From the NCBI GenBank assembly GCA_018715425.1, contig DVLR01000227.1, positions 1-5,182 on the forward strand: a stretch of 5,182 nucleotides of DNA, read 5' to 3'. The notes under the pieces were generated by a model. It did no database searches. It worked only from the letters and a program-made list of their open reading frames with translations, and was not told the DNA's origin. Below are positions 4,713 through 5,182 of the stretch, piece by piece; positions within the stretch are counted from its first letter, which is position 1, and the number at the start of each line of letters is the position of its first letter. The stretch is from Candidatus Merdenecus merdavium. GTDB lineage: Bacteria; Bacillota; Clostridia; Lachnospirales; Lachnospiraceae. The position numbers and the translations under genes were made by a program.

Positions 4713-5182
4713 ATGTTAAGAGTTTTTGAAAGTTTTGCGGGAATAGGCACACAAAGAATGGGACTTAAAAGGGTGGGTATAGACCATGAAGTAGTGGGAA
4801 TTTGCGAGATAGATAAGTTTGCTATTGACTCATACCAAGCTATACATGGAGACGTCAACAATTATGGAGATATTAGCAAGATAGACCCTAAAGACCTACC
4901 AGACTTTGACTTGTTTACATATTCTTTTCCATGTCAAGATATATCAATGGCTGGGAAACAAGCTGGATTTGATAAGGATAGTGGTACAAGAAGTAGTTTA
5001 CTTTGGGAGTGCGAAAGAATAATCGAAGCTAAAAGGCCGAAATACTTACTTATGGAAAATGTTAAGGCTTTGACCTTTAAGAAAAACTTGCCAGGTTATG
5101 AAAAGTGGTTAGAAATCTTATCTAATTTAGGCTATACAAATTATTCAAAAGTACTAAATGCAAAAGATTATGGAGTACCGCA
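4713..5182 (+). CDS. DNA (cytosine-5) methyltransferase, 3' partial
   Basis: The enzyme transfers a methyl group from S-adenosylmethionine to carbon 5 of cytosine in a target DNA sequence. The visible 156 residues carry the ordered family motifs: motif I FESFAGIGTQRMGLK (5-19) for cofactor binding, motif II around GICEIDKFAIDSY (29-41), motif IV FTYSFPCQDIS (68-78) with catalytic C74, and motif VI LLMENV (112-117). YGVP at the window end is the start of the segment leading to motif VIII (QRRxR), which is cut off with the target-recognition domain. The specificity therefore cannot be read. No restriction gene is visible in the window, and the position after terL fits a phage orphan methyltransferase that protects against host restriction. 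Spacing from AGGAGG fixes the start at ATG 4713. Confidence 0.95.
   Translation, partial: MLRVFESFAGIGTQRMGLKRVGIDHEVVGICEIDKFAIDSYQAIHGDVNNYGDISKIDPKDLPDFDLFTYSFPCQDISMAGKQAGFDKDSGTRSSLLWECERIIEAKRPKYLLMENVKALTFKKNLPGYEKWLEILSNLGYTNYSKVLNAKDYGVP

Overview
The window is a segment of a tailed-phage genome or prophage from a low-G+C Gram-positive host (Firmicutes or Tissierellia type). The evidence is the strongly AT-rich sequence and codon use, the AGGAGG/GAGG ribosome-binding sites, the tight co-oriented overlapping genes, and the classic phage gene order. All supported genes are on the + strand. I cannot name a species or a specific phage from the sequence alone.

Region 1 (1-1410) is the end of an early or middle operon. 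It opens inside thyX, the flavin-dependent thymidylate synthase gene. The first 324 bases are not synthase: they encode the C-terminal part of an intein with an HNH homing-endonuclease domain, ending in a textbook splice junction (VANGFIVHN|S). The ThyX C-extein (325-696) follows. It overlaps a 94-aa protein of unknown function (689-973), which in turn overlaps an ArpU/RinA/DUF1492-like late transcription regulator that starts with TTG (970-1410).

Region 2 (1411-1689) is a 279-base control region. It contains a perfect 10-bp palindrome, an extended -10 promoter with no good -35, about 110 nt of structured leader that includes a hairpin displaying CCUCCU, and then a strong intrinsic terminator. 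Two further inverted repeats lie before the next gene, one of which covers its start codon. Promoter, short leader and terminator ahead of the late genes is the layout expected of a late switch or a short phage RNA. A cos site could also lie here, but I see nothing diagnostic.

Region 3 (1690-4304) is the DNA-packaging module: a terminase-associated HNH endonuclease (with most zinc cysteines lost), the small terminase (P27-like) and the large terminase (Terminase_1-like, with ATPase and nuclease motifs intact). The genes overlap or are 4 bases apart and look translationally coupled. The large terminase carries an unusual N-terminal tail made from a 24-bp tandem repeat.

Region 4 (4305-5182) is an accessory insertion where a portal gene would often follow: a noncoding spacer with a 43-bp tandem duplication, a small very basic unknown protein, and a C5-cytosine DNA methyltransferase that runs off the window. 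The methyltransferase probably protects phage DNA from host restriction.

No completely new system is evident. The most noteworthy points are the ThyX intein, the candidate leader RNA (whose CCUCCUAA loop is exactly complementary to the methyltransferase ribosome-binding site), and the repeat-built terminase tail.
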